Made by a program: the position numbers and the translations under genes | Assembly: GCA_025201845.1 (NCBI GenBank) | Contig: MU603953.1 | Coordinates: 68,085-132,084 of the forward strand | Length of the DNA stretch: 64,000 bases | Reading direction: 5' to 3' | Source: Martensiomyces pterosporus | Taxonomy: Eukaryota; Kickxellomycota; Kickxellomycetes; Kickxellales; Kickxellaceae | Part shown: one piece after another, positions 19,888 to 28,735 of the stretch | Layout of the letters: the number at the start of each line of letters is the position of its first letter | Position numbering within the stretch: position 1 is the stretch's first letter | The notes under the pieces: generated by a model | The model's input: the letters and a program-made list of their open reading frames with translations, nothing else | What the model was told of the DNA's origin: nothing | Database searches by the model: none

Positions 19888-20282
19888 CTACTATGAGCTG
19901 CATACTCTCTCGCTGAGCATATGTGCTGCATGTGTGTTGCATGCGTTTGCGTGTCACGCCGATGCTGCAGAAGCAAATGATACCGCTGCCCTTTCGTGTA
20001 GTAAGCCCCACGCCCGGCGGAGATAGGCACCTCAGACGGCGCTTGCTTGTGTGCCAGCGTTGAGTGCTATCTCCTCTCCCGCCATGAAACCCGCTAGACC
20101 TGGTGGATTCCAGGCTTTGGCGTAGCAGCCAAGCACCACACAAGGCGAGAGCCACGCACAGCCCTGACGAGCAGCCTACACGTCCCCAGTGCGCTGGGTT
20201 ACTGCACATGCAAGCAGCTATTGCACCCGCTATTAGAGCGCATTGGCTCGCTTGTGGCGGCTCGGCTCATGTAGGGCTCTTC

Positions 20283-20309
20283 AAAAAAAAAAAAAAAAAA
20301 AAAAAAAAA
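20283..20309. repeat. Poly(dA:dT) tract of 27 bases
   Basis: An uninterrupted run of 27 A residues lies about 145 bases before the NAF1 ATG. Such tracts exclude nucleosomes in fungal promoters. Its exact length is prone to sequencing error. Confidence 0.85.
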
Positions 20310-20453
20310 CAGCCAAAAAAACAGGCAGCCGCATGGCGTGGGGTGAAATTTTCATCGCCAGCACGTTCTTTCCTCTCCACCTGCTTGTACACCTGCCAAA
20401 GTAAAGCGCACATAGCTATACCTACACTATATCTATATTTATTGGTGCCTAGT

Positions 20454-21494
20454 ATGGACGGCGACTCTCTAGCAAAGCTGGGCAGCCAACCAGCAGCTCA
20501 GGACCAGGACCAGACACAAACACACACAGAGACAGAGAGTGCGGGCGGCAGCAATATCGCCAAACTCCTGCAAACACTGAAAGACGCCAATGCGCTTATC
20601 GATCCAAGCCCGGAAATAAAAACAGAGCCCGAGGACTCCATAATGGATGCAGGCGACGAGGCAGACTACGAGTCCAGCGATCTCGGCGGATCCTCTGACT
20701 CCGACTCCGACCCTGATTCTGACTCTGACATGGAGGACGAGGACGCTGGTGCTCGGCAAAAGGATCTGCTCAGGATGATTGCCGAAGGCGGCGATGATGC
20801 CGACGACCCGATGGCCGGCACCGACAGTATTATTGCGACACGAAACGAGATCATCAACCCTGTGGTCCCCTCTGTCTCGATCACGCAGCTCCCCGAAGCT
20901 GCGCCGCTGGTGGAACTGGGCGCCATTCACTCGGTTGTCGATAACTCGGTCATCATCGAAGCTCACATTAGTGGCGAGACCCATGTGCTGGACTCGGAGA
21001 GCATCGTTGCGTTTGGCGATCGCAAGGTCCTTGGCCCCGTCTTTGATGTCTTTGGGCCTGTCGCCAGACCGCTGTACTCTGTCAGGTTCAATTCTGCCGG
21101 TGAGATTGACCTGCAGGCGTGCACGGTTGGAAGGCCGGTGTTTTTCTCGGCACCGTGGTCCAAAATGCTGGCCACAGACAGGTTGCGTGTAAAGGGCACG
21201 GATGCCAGTAACGAGTACGACGAGGAGGTTGGGTCGGACCACATGGAGTTCTCGGACGATGAGGCTGAGCAGGAGCACCGGAGGCAGAAGAAGAAGCGGA
21301 TGCAGGAGGCGAGACAGAAGGGACACCAGGCAATGCAGGCGCCTGCTGGTGCAGAGACGCTGCCTGGCAGCCACCACCAGCAGCACCAGCAGCACCAGCA
21401 GCACCAGCAGCAGCCTCCTCCCCCTCCTCCATCGCAGGCTGGCCGTAAACTGCAGTCATACCAGGATCTTTACGACCCCGATCTTGGCTTCTGA
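20454..21494 (+). CDS. NAF1: H/ACA ribonucleoprotein assembly factor NAF1
   Basis: A 346-residue protein with the Naf1 layout. An acidic N-terminal region (DSDSDPDSDSDMEDEDAG) is followed by a Gar1-like core (about 135-250) with LGAIHSVVDNSVIIEA, VLDSESIVAFGDRKVLGPVF and DVFGPVARPLYSVRF. The C-terminal tail holds a charged segment, a Gln/His/Pro-rich run and YDPDLGF. Naf1 binds the pseudouridine synthase Cbf5/dyskerin during co-transcriptional assembly of H/ACA snoRNPs and is later exchanged for Gar1. ATG 20454 is the first after the A-rich promoter and opens a plausible acidic start (MDGDSLAKLG). Confidence 0.92.
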   Translation: MDGDSLAKLGSQPAAQDQDQTQTHTETESAGGSNIAKLLQTLKDANALIDPSPEIKTEPEDSIMDAGDEADYESSDLGGSSDSDSDPDSDSDMEDEDAGARQKDLLRMIAEGGDDADDPMAGTDSIIATRNEIINPVVPSVSITQLPEAAPLVELGAIHSVVDNSVIIEAHISGETHVLDSESIVAFGDRKVLGPVFDVFGPVARPLYSVRFNSAGEIDLQACTVGRPVFFSAPWSKMLATDRLRVKGTDASNEYDEEVGSDHMEFSDDEAEQEHRRQKKKRMQEARQKGHQAMQAPAGAETLPGSHHQQHQQHQQHQQQPPPPPPSQAGRKLQSYQDLYDPDLGF

Positions 21495-21728
21495 TGCTCC
21501 ATTGTTGTTGCTCATCGTTGCATACCGCACTTCCCCGTTTCCTGGCAAATCAAGTCGCTTGGCAGGTGCGCGTGTCAACGCTGAAGGTGCAATTTAGCTG
21601 AAGCATCGAGACGATGCGTCGACGAGAAAAGAGGGCAATGCCAATGTTTAACGATACAGCGCCTCTTTCTGCTTTTGCTGTTCTTTGTCACAGCATCCTT
21701 TTCGTGAATATGCAACAACGTGCACACC

Positions 21729-21971
21729 ATGGCTGGCCCCTTCACAGTATACATTATTGCAGCGCTCGGCTCTTTCGCCGTACTCTTTGCGTATGCTCTA
21801 TGGAGAAGGCGGCACCTTGCGCCAGACGACACCGCTGATCTCAACAAGCACGACTCAAGCATCGAGGGTGTCTACTATCGCCAGCTCGAGCAGCTAGCAT
21901 CTGTGGAGGCCGGTCTGCCGCCGTACTCCCCGCTGACTCCTGCAAACATGCTGCCTGTGAGCCAGACCTAG
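21729..21971 (+). CDS. Uncharacterised 80-residue single-pass membrane protein
   Basis: The frame begins MAGPFTVYIIAALGSFAVLF and carries one strong hydrophobic helix (residues 6-24) followed by basic WRRRHL, then a hydrophilic tail of about 50 residues ending near LPPYSPLTPANMLP. The positive flank places the tail in the cytosol if the N-terminus is outside. LPPY in the tail resembles an LPxY-type motif bound by WW domains of Rsp5/Nedd4 ligases (inference). No family was recognised. Third-position composition resembles neighbouring genes and the start has a good context (CACCATGG). It lies 234 bases after NAF1 and 92 bases from the convergent GH5 stop. It could be a real small gene or the last exon of a larger one. 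Confidence 0.55.
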   Translation: MAGPFTVYIIAALGSFAVLFAYALWRRRHLAPDDTADLNKHDSSIEGVYYRQLEQLASVEAGLPPYSPLTPANMLPVSQT

Positions 21972-22063
21972 CGCCCACGTATTCTGCTGCTGCTGCAAGA
22001 CAGGGCAGAAAGCCAGTGTTGATAGTGTTTTGACATGCTGAAATATAATACGATAAATGACAT

Positions 22064-23674
22064 TTACTTGGCAAGCACGCTGGTCACAAACTCTTCAAAC
22101 TCCTCCTGCGCTTCTCTGAACCCATCCTCGTATTCCCAGCGCCACTGGCATCCGCCATTATCAGCGGCATACTGCTCAGAGTGCTCGACGGCCAGCTGCT
22201 TGACAAAGCCGATTTTCGACGGAAACCGAAGCCTTTTGTAGAAGTGTATTGCTGCCGTCAGCCCCATGTCGAATCCCGCAGCATAGTGTCCGAATCCAAA
22301 CGGGCCATCCCACTTCGATACGTAGTGTTTGTGACCTTGCAGCCTCCTCTCCCCCCACTCCAATCTGCGCTCCTCCGCCATGCGGGCTACGCTTTCGCGC
22401 TCCTCCTCTGAAAGACGGGGGTCCCACGCAAAGGGGAAATATGCAGGCGGCACGACGCCCTGGTCCAGCGAGTACTGGAAGCTCCAGAACCACGAGTCGT
22501 ACTGGAGACGCCAAGTCCAGTAGAAGGCGCCTGCAGACACTTGGTCAAACACCTTCATCTGCCTGCGCACAAACGTGCCCATGCACTCGGCCGGGTCCTC
22601 GCCCTCAAAGCTGCGATTCGCCAGCACAGCGCTATACTCGCCAATAACCAGGTTTCCATTCGCCTCGTGGCTCAGCTGCCTCAGCTGCGGCTCCTCCTTC
22701 TCCCACAGCTCGCGACTAAGCTCTGGCACCCTCAGCTGGTGCTCTTCTGGTCTGAACACCCAGTATCTGTGGGTGTCCAGGACAATAAACCCGAGCTGGT
22801 CCCTGGACTGCTTGGCAAATTCGACATACTTGCCCAGGTTCCACGCATCGCCAATGTACACTGGCAGCGCCAACGACCGGGAGCGGATCTCTCGCAGTGC
22901 GCGCGTATAGAAGCTCCACAAACCTGGATCGTCAAGGGGCTCGTTGATGATCTGCAGGCCGACGACATTCGAAACATTGGCGAACAGGTCCACAAATGCC
23001 CGGTAGCACTCTATTGCCAGATCCTGGCACCCTTGGCTGCTGTAGAACAGAGGCCGCCCGGTGACCCCCGAGTGCGAGTCGCTGTTCTGTCCACCAGGCA
23101 CCGCGTGGATATCGATGAGGACGCCGATATCAAACTCCGCCGCCCATCGAATTAGCCGTGCCACGTATGACAGCGCATTCACATACACATCAGCGTGCCT
23201 GTCGTAGAGGCCCTGAGTGAATCCTGGTCCAAGGACCCACCAGCCGACAGGCAGGCGCACGGTGTTGATGCCGATCCGGGCCATCTTTTCAAAGTCGGCC
23301 CGCAGGATCCAGCTGTCCCAGTGCGCCTCCATCTGCTCCTTGGCCTTGTCGCCCATCGCTTCTATGAGGTCGCCTTCGGACTCAGGGCGCTGCCTCGCGT
23401 GCTTGCTTGCTTCTTCCACGTGTGGCTTGTATATCTCGGTGGAGATCCAGGGCTCCAGGCAGAAGAGAGACCCCAGGTTGACGCCGTGCATCTTGCGGTA
23501 GCGAAACACCTGTGCTGTGAGTGGCTCGAGGGGCGGGAATTCGCCGATGCGCTGCCTGAGCTCGGCGATGGGAGGCCGCTGGGCGGACGGCCCGCACAGG
23601 TGCCGTTGCGCGTCAGCTTCGCTGCTGCCCCTGCTGGCGCTCTTGCGCCTTCCTGCATTTGAAAACAGGCCCAT
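22064..23674 (-). CDS. Cytosolic-type GH5 exo-beta-1,3-glucanase-like protein (YBR056W-like)
   Basis: A 536-residue glycoside hydrolase family 5 protein. After a basic start it has the GH5_9 opening HGVNLGSLFCLEPWI, then GINTVRLPVGWW, the acid/base Glu in IINEP (about residue 245) and the nucleophile Glu in VIGEYSAV (about 346), and WTWR near the end of the barrel. The N-terminus has no signal peptide, which sets it apart from secreted Exg1-type enzymes and matches the cytosolic YBR056W branch. Both catalytic acids are present, so it should be active on beta-glucosides or glucans, but the natural substrate is unknown. ATG at 23674 starts MGLFSNAGRRKS; the MG start is a potential N-myristoylation site (inference). 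Confidence 0.9.
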   Translation of the reverse strand: MGLFSNAGRRKSASRGSSEADAQRHLCGPSAQRPPIAELRQRIGEFPPLEPLTAQVFRYRKMHGVNLGSLFCLEPWISTEIYKPHVEEASKHARQRPESEGDLIEAMGDKAKEQMEAHWDSWILRADFEKMARIGINTVRLPVGWWVLGPGFTQGLYDRHADVYVNALSYVARLIRWAAEFDIGVLIDIHAVPGGQNSDSHSGVTGRPLFYSSQGCQDLAIECYRAFVDLFANVSNVVGLQIINEPLDDPGLWSFYTRALREIRSRSLALPVYIGDAWNLGKYVEFAKQSRDQLGFIVLDTHRYWVFRPEEHQLRVPELSRELWEKEEPQLRQLSHEANGNLVIGEYSAVLANRSFEGEDPAECMGTFVRRQMKVFDQVSAGAFYWTWRLQYDSWFWSFQYSLDQGVVPPAYFPFAWDPRLSEEERESVARMAEERRLEWGERRLQGHKHYVSKWDGPFGFGHYAAGFDMGLTAAIHFYKRLRFPSKIGFVKQLAVEHSEQYAADNGGCQWRWEYEDGFREAQEEFEEFVTSVLAK

Positions 23675-23955
23675 CTTTCTGCTTGCTCTTGATACACACT
23701 AGTGACAGCTAGAAAATATTTAATGCGGTAGCGCGGGCTGAGAGAGGAAGAAAGTCCGCGGCGTGAGACAGCCCTTCTTGTATGACGCTCACGCACAGGC
23801 GGCAGCTCCTCAAGCCAATGGGCACTCGACATAGCCTCTGGAAGCAAAAAGGCACTACCTATTGCGATAGAAACACGAATTATGAAGAACTAATAAGGCT
23901 AACTAATACATTAATGGGTATAGATCTCGGCAGCAAGGCGCCCCATGCCCTTTTC

Positions 23956-26900
23956 TCAGTGGCCTCCTCTCCGGCCATTGCCGCCAGCAGCATGGTACCG
24001 CCCCAGGGTGTACGACGCCATGAAGCTCGCATCGCCAGCACCTTGGTCTGCGCTATGCCTCGCTGTTATCTTGGGTGGCTGCTGGGATTTGGAGTGGCTA
24101 ACAATACAATACGAGCCGAGCAGCTGCGAGCTCGACGGCTTCTCGACCTCCCCAACAGACCACTTTCGGATTGACTGCCTTGTGAACGAGTTCGAGTACC
24201 ACGAGCCCGGCCGAGCAGCTGGCAGATCGCCGAGCTTGTCGTCGTCTTGCGCCTCGCCACCGTCGGCGTTCGGGCCCTTGCGGCTGCTCATGATGCCCAA
24301 GTGAGGCATGCGTCCTGGGAGCGATGGCGGAGACGCCGGGGTCTTTACAGAGGGAGGATGGGGCGATGGTGGGGCGTCACCGAATGTGAGCTTTGCCGAT
24401 CCGACCTCAAACACAGGCGCTGGCTTTCTGGCACCCGTAGAAACACGGGATTTCCGAGAGGTCGGCGGAATAGGCAGAGGCTTTGGCGACACCGACATCT
24501 GCTGCTGTGGCTGCTGATGCTCCTGAGCATAGGACATGTAGCGCGGGGGCGACGTAGGCGACCGTGGCTTCTCCGCGAGATGTTCAGGGAACACCGACGT
24601 AATCTCCGAGCTGCTCAAATCCGAGTCAGACGAGTCGCCCGCCGTCTCAATGTTCAACGGCGAGGGCCGTGCAATAATCGACGATGTTCCAGCAGTCAGC
24701 GTCGTGCCGGCAGCCGATGACGCCGTGTCGCTGCTATACGTAAGGGTAGCCGACCCAAACTCAAACTTTGGGTGCTGCGGCGGCGACGACAGCAGGCTCT
24801 CCGTATTGTGGCTCCTGCTGCTGGGCGAGTAATTTGACCTGGCCACCGAGTCCTCCGACCGGCGGCACGAGTAGTTCGCGTACGACTTCAACACCACACT
24901 GTCCACCGATACTTCGCGCCGGCTGCCCAGCGTCGCTGCTGCTGCTGCCGAGGTGGGTGGCGCCGCATCTCTGTCCATCGGCTGCGGATGATAGATCCCT
25001 AATGCGGGAATCGACATCTGCCGTGGCCGACGCTGCGGGGACACCGTCAGTGAAATGGACGAGATCCCCGAGACCCCCGACGCATTCCCGCCATTGGTCG
25101 CCGAGGGTGCCGAAATAGGCGAAATATGCACATATGACAACGAGTTGGGGATAATAGGCGTCGAGATGTTACGCGGCGACGCCGGCGCTTTGCTCGCAGC
25201 AGAGGCAGGGATGGGCACTGCTGTCGCAGGCTTCGCGGGTACAGGTTTGGGCGCCGATGAGCGGCTGTTTGTCGGAGTGCGTGGGCCCAGCGGGCGTGAG
25301 AAGCGGCGCTGAACCTTTGGAGGGGGAGGGTCAGTCGCGCGACGCTTGCCACCACCTCCGCCGTACCTCTTCAGCTGGCGCTTCAGGCCATTTCCAGTGA
25401 TGTTCTCTGTCTTGCTGCAAATGTAATCCCACCCACGACGCAGTTTCCCTCTCTGTCTAGGCGCCGGGAACTGCACATAAACCTCGCGGACGCTAATCGT
25501 TGGGATGTCACTGGCGCTAACGTTAGCGCTAGGCAGGGCACTAGGCAGGGCACTAGGCAGGACGCTCGGCAGGGCGCTGGCCAGTGAGCTGGGCACCCTA
25601 CCCAAGCTCCTACTAGCAACCGATGCCGTCGCCGGTCTGTCGTCCGAAATGGATGCCGCCGCAATAGCAGCAGCCAGCATATCCTCGGTCATGTCGCCGA
25701 CCATCGACAGAGAGGGCGAGTTCAATGTGCGCAGGACATGCTCCTCCAGCTTGGCCCGCCACACAGAGTACTCTGTCTTTGACGCGAACCTAACGACAAT
25801 CGACATCTTCTCCGCTGCCCAGCCCGACGCCTGGAGCGGCATGACATGCAGGTACACGGCATGCGCGCCCTTGTGCTGCGCAAGCTCTGCGACTTCAACC
25901 ACGCGGCATGGGCCCAGCACCAGACTGTACTTCGAGTTTGCCGAGGGCTTGTGCGCCAATGGCCCGCCGCCACCCCTTGCTGCAGCAGCATCGAGCTCCG
26001 AGCCACGAGACGATGAGAAAGATGCTCTGGGCAGGATGGACCGCGACCCACTGGGCGACTCCGCCTTGGCAACGACGAGGAACGTGTCGAACAGCCACAT
26101 AACCGCAGGCTCATCCAAAGCTGTGGAGCCGGCACCCTCGGTCTCCGTGGTGCTCGTATGCACCGAGCCGCTGTGCACCAGCTTGTGCTCGCCCTTGAGG
26201 AGCGGGGTCCAGTCCACTTCCTTGATGCTCTTTGCCAGTGCGCCGAGGCATGCGTAGCTGTCGAGCTTCGCACGCGCGTCCTGGATCTTCTTAATCCACA
26301 TGTCTATCTGCTCAGCAACCAGCTGCCCATTCGCATACTCCTGCGACCTCTCGTCCGTGGCACCCAACAGCGTGCGCAGCAGAAGAGGATACTTGAGCAG
26401 CCTCTGGAACGGCAGGGCCAGGAACGACTCCATGGGCAGGCTGCGGCACTCGGGCCGTCTCTGCCTCTCCTTCCAGAACACATTAAAGTTGTGACTCGAC
26501 CGCCTCAGATCCTCGACCAGCTTGAGCGCATTGTCCTGGTTGCAAATATACTTGGCATACAGCCTGAAGTGGTGCACAAACGGCAGCAGGACATCCGAGA
26601 TATCCGACACGACCGGGTACTGCTGCCTCTGTCTCTCCATGAACGCCGCATTGATGGCCTCATGCAGCTCCAGGATCTCTGTGATGTTGCCAAACACCAG
26701 GTCAATCTGGTCAGGCGGGATGATTTTGAGCGTCTGCATGGGGCTCAGCAAGATATCCACGATGATCCTCAGGTCTTTGACGTAGTCGGCCTCGGTGTGG
26801 ATGATCTCAAAAATGACCTCCTGCCGCTTGACCTCGCGCTCATCCATGCTGCTGTTCTCGATCTCGCGTGGCGTGAAGCCCTCGCGCCAGAGCATGCGTG

Positions 26901-27135
26901 ACTTGGCCGGGCTGCCCATGCTCGGCTCTATCCGCACTTCGAGGGATGGCCGCTGTGACGACGGGAGGGGAATCGGGGCGGACACCGAGGTGTTGAGGCT
27001 GCTGCTGGTGCTTGTGATGATGGAGAGCGCGCTTGGCGCGCCCTTTTTCTGGCTGCTCCACTGCTCCGGAGGCTGGTGGTCCTGCGACTGGCGGCTCTTG
27101 CGGCTCACGGTGCGCGAGATTGGCAGATGCACCAT
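23956..27135 (-). CDS. Rho guanine nucleotide exchange factor, DH-PH
   Basis: A 1059-residue protein. A Ser/Pro-rich N-terminus leads to a DH domain at about 105-300, with VIFEIIHTEADYVKDL (CR1) and FLALPFQRLLKYPLLLRTLL (CR3). A PH domain follows at about 310-480, split by a low-complexity Ser/Gly insertion. The second half is disordered, with repeated GSAxLTF-type segments (FGSATLTYS, VGSAKLTFG) and Pro-rich stretches. It should activate a Rho/Cdc42-type GTPase in polarity or wall signalling; the target cannot be read from sequence. ATG 27135 (MVHLPISRTV) is the first in frame; the frame stays open upstream only through a CT-rich leader with no ATG. One exon. Confidence 0.88.
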   Translation of the reverse strand: MVHLPISRTVSRKSRQSQDHQPPEQWSSQKKGAPSALSIITSTSSSLNTSVSAPIPLPSSQRPSLEVRIEPSMGSPAKSRMLWREGFTPREIENSSMDEREVKRQEVIFEIIHTEADYVKDLRIIVDILLSPMQTLKIIPPDQIDLVFGNITEILELHEAINAAFMERQRQQYPVVSDISDVLLPFVHHFRLYAKYICNQDNALKLVEDLRRSSHNFNVFWKERQRRPECRSLPMESFLALPFQRLLKYPLLLRTLLGATDERSQEYANGQLVAEQIDMWIKKIQDARAKLDSYACLGALAKSIKEVDWTPLLKGEHKLVHSGSVHTSTTETEGAGSTALDEPAVMWLFDTFLVVAKAESPSGSRSILPRASFSSSRGSELDAAAARGGGGPLAHKPSANSKYSLVLGPCRVVEVAELAQHKGAHAVYLHVMPLQASGWAAEKMSIVVRFASKTEYSVWRAKLEEHVLRTLNSPSLSMVGDMTEDMLAAAIAAASISDDRPATASVASRSLGRVPSSLASALPSVLPSALPSALPSANVSASDIPTISVREVYVQFPAPRQRGKLRRGWDYICSKTENITGNGLKRQLKRYGGGGGKRRATDPPPPKVQRRFSRPLGPRTPTNSRSSAPKPVPAKPATAVPIPASAASKAPASPRNISTPIIPNSLSYVHISPISAPSATNGGNASGVSGISSISLTVSPQRRPRQMSIPALGIYHPQPMDRDAAPPTSAAAAATLGSRREVSVDSVVLKSYANYSCRRSEDSVARSNYSPSSRSHNTESLLSSPPQHPKFEFGSATLTYSSDTASSAAGTTLTAGTSSIIARPSPLNIETAGDSSDSDLSSSEITSVFPEHLAEKPRSPTSPPRYMSYAQEHQQPQQQMSVSPKPLPIPPTSRKSRVSTGARKPAPVFEVGSAKLTFGDAPPSPHPPSVKTPASPPSLPGRMPHLGIMSSRKGPNADGGEAQDDDKLGDLPAARPGSWYSNSFTRQSIRKWSVGEVEKPSSSQLLGSYCIVSHSKSQQPPKITARHSADQGAGDASFMASYTLGRYHAAGGNGRRGGH

Positions 27136-28735
27136 TTTTGTTTTTAGTCCTTTGTGCAGGTATCTGCGGTGTAGTATAAGATTGCTGTCAAAAGGGGGAG
27201 GGGAGACAGCAGCAACCCTGCCCTTCTTCGAGTAGGAGTGTGGAGAGGCGTGCGAGAGAAGTATGGACAAGTCGAATCAGCGTAGAAGGCACAGAGCGAG
27301 GGGCAAGCGCGTAGAGGGGGGGCTGAGAAGAGAAGGAAAGAGAGGTGGGCAGGGAGTGCGTGTCTGGCGGGGGGTTTACAACAGACACGGCAGCCCGCGA
27401 TGGAGCCAAAAGAGCGAGCAAGACTGACGATGAGGGGCTCCAAATGAAAGGAAAGGAGGCGAAAGGAGCTGAGCGCCAGATAATAAGAAGGGGGATGCAG
27501 TGCAAAGCCAGTGTCTATGTGAAAGGACGCAAGAGGAGAGTGGAGTGTGTAACGGAGGAGTGCGCTGTCGGAGATTGGTTTTCTGCTGTCCAGGAGCAGG
27601 CGAGCGGATGGGTGGAGCGTAAAATAGAGAAGCCAAGGAGCGGGCCACACTGCCAGCTTGCTGTTCCTGCGGCTGTTTATGTTAAGCGCAAGGCGTAAAC
27701 ACTGGGCCAAAAAGTGGCACAAGTGCTTCTAGAAGCAGAATGCGTCTATCCAGCTACAACCAGTGCTTCAATATGAGCGACAGGCTGGAAAGGGGGAGAT
27801 ATCGTCACCGGTGCTGCCTGCCTTTGCTTAATATACACGCAGCTGCTATTCGGCACGAGAGGCGATAGGAAATGAATGTGATAAACAGAGAGAAGCAGAG
27901 TGCTGGCGAGGACGCATCAATAAGGAAAACGAAGGATATTAAGAACAAGCAAGAGCGGCGATGAATGCACCCCAGCGAGCGGAGAAGAAGAACCACGCGC
28001 GCTCTCGCTCCCCAAGCCTCCAAAGAAGCGACAACTGCCCATCCTCGGAGACGGGCAGAGGGCCATTGTCTGGACGAGGCGTGAAAGCAGCGCTCGCTGC
28101 TTTCCACACAGCCACTATACCACCAGCACACACCAAGTGTTCGTGTCCATCTGAGCCTCTTTCGCAGGGCCCACACGAAAAGCTCTAATTCCCATGCGCT
28201 GATTGGCCGTCCGGCGGATATCGTAAACAGCGCTGCACAAGAAGGGCAGCGCTGCTAGGGCCAAACAGGTTTATGCGCGGAAGCCAGGAAATAGTGTCTG
28301 GCCGAGCGACGGCTTTCGCGCACGCGCGTCGCCTTGTTGCTCAGAGGCCCGGCCTTGCTGCAAGCGATTTTCCTTTGCAGATATGCTGTTTATATTCAGC
28401 AGCTGCATGCCAGCGTGCTATTGAACACACACCATTCACCCGCTTGTTTTTGGGTGCCTGCCCTCCGGACAAGGCCACTGGCCATATTGTTGGCAGCAGC
28501 CTGCGTTTGCTTTGTTGGCAGCACACTGAGCTTGCATCGACAGGCGAATGAAAATGAAAGATATATTGGGGGAGAGGAAAAAGGAGCGAAAGGAGTGGAA
28601 TGGAGTGGTAGAGCTTGAGAAACAAACAGAAAGAAAGCCACGACAGAAGAGGCGAGCGAAACCAGCGGCTAGAACACAAACAGGGCTGAGGAAATTGGTA
28701 TCACAAGAGTACAGATGACAGAGTGCTCGGTGGGT
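27136..28735. other. Intergenic region PKA / RhoGEF
   Basis: No gene is supported in these 1.6 kb. On the minus strand the 600 bases next to the RhoGEF start are strongly CT-rich, as in a long fungal leader, and produce spurious Ser/Leu/Pro-rich frames of up to 192 codons. The remainder is the 3' flank of the PKA gene. Confidence 0.5.

Larger units (their letters stand above)
19832..20453. other. Intergenic region glutathione peroxidase / NAF1
   Basis: No gene is seen. It contains AATAAA at 19882-19887 for the upstream gene and a 27-base A run at 20283-20309, which is probably a nucleosome-excluding element of the NAF1 promoter. The NAF1 frame stays open through the A run, but that stretch reads as polylysine and is not taken as coding. 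Confidence 0.55.

Noticed and set aside
20103..20453. 117-codon upstream extension of NAF1
   Set aside because: It passes through a 27-base A run read as polylysine and has no family similarity; the acidic Naf1 start is at 20454.
27144..27722. 192-codon minus-strand frame upstream of the RhoGEF
   Set aside because: Pyrimidine-rich leader giving Ser/Leu/Pro/Arg-rich nonsense; no domain, and the RhoGEF ATG follows in another frame.
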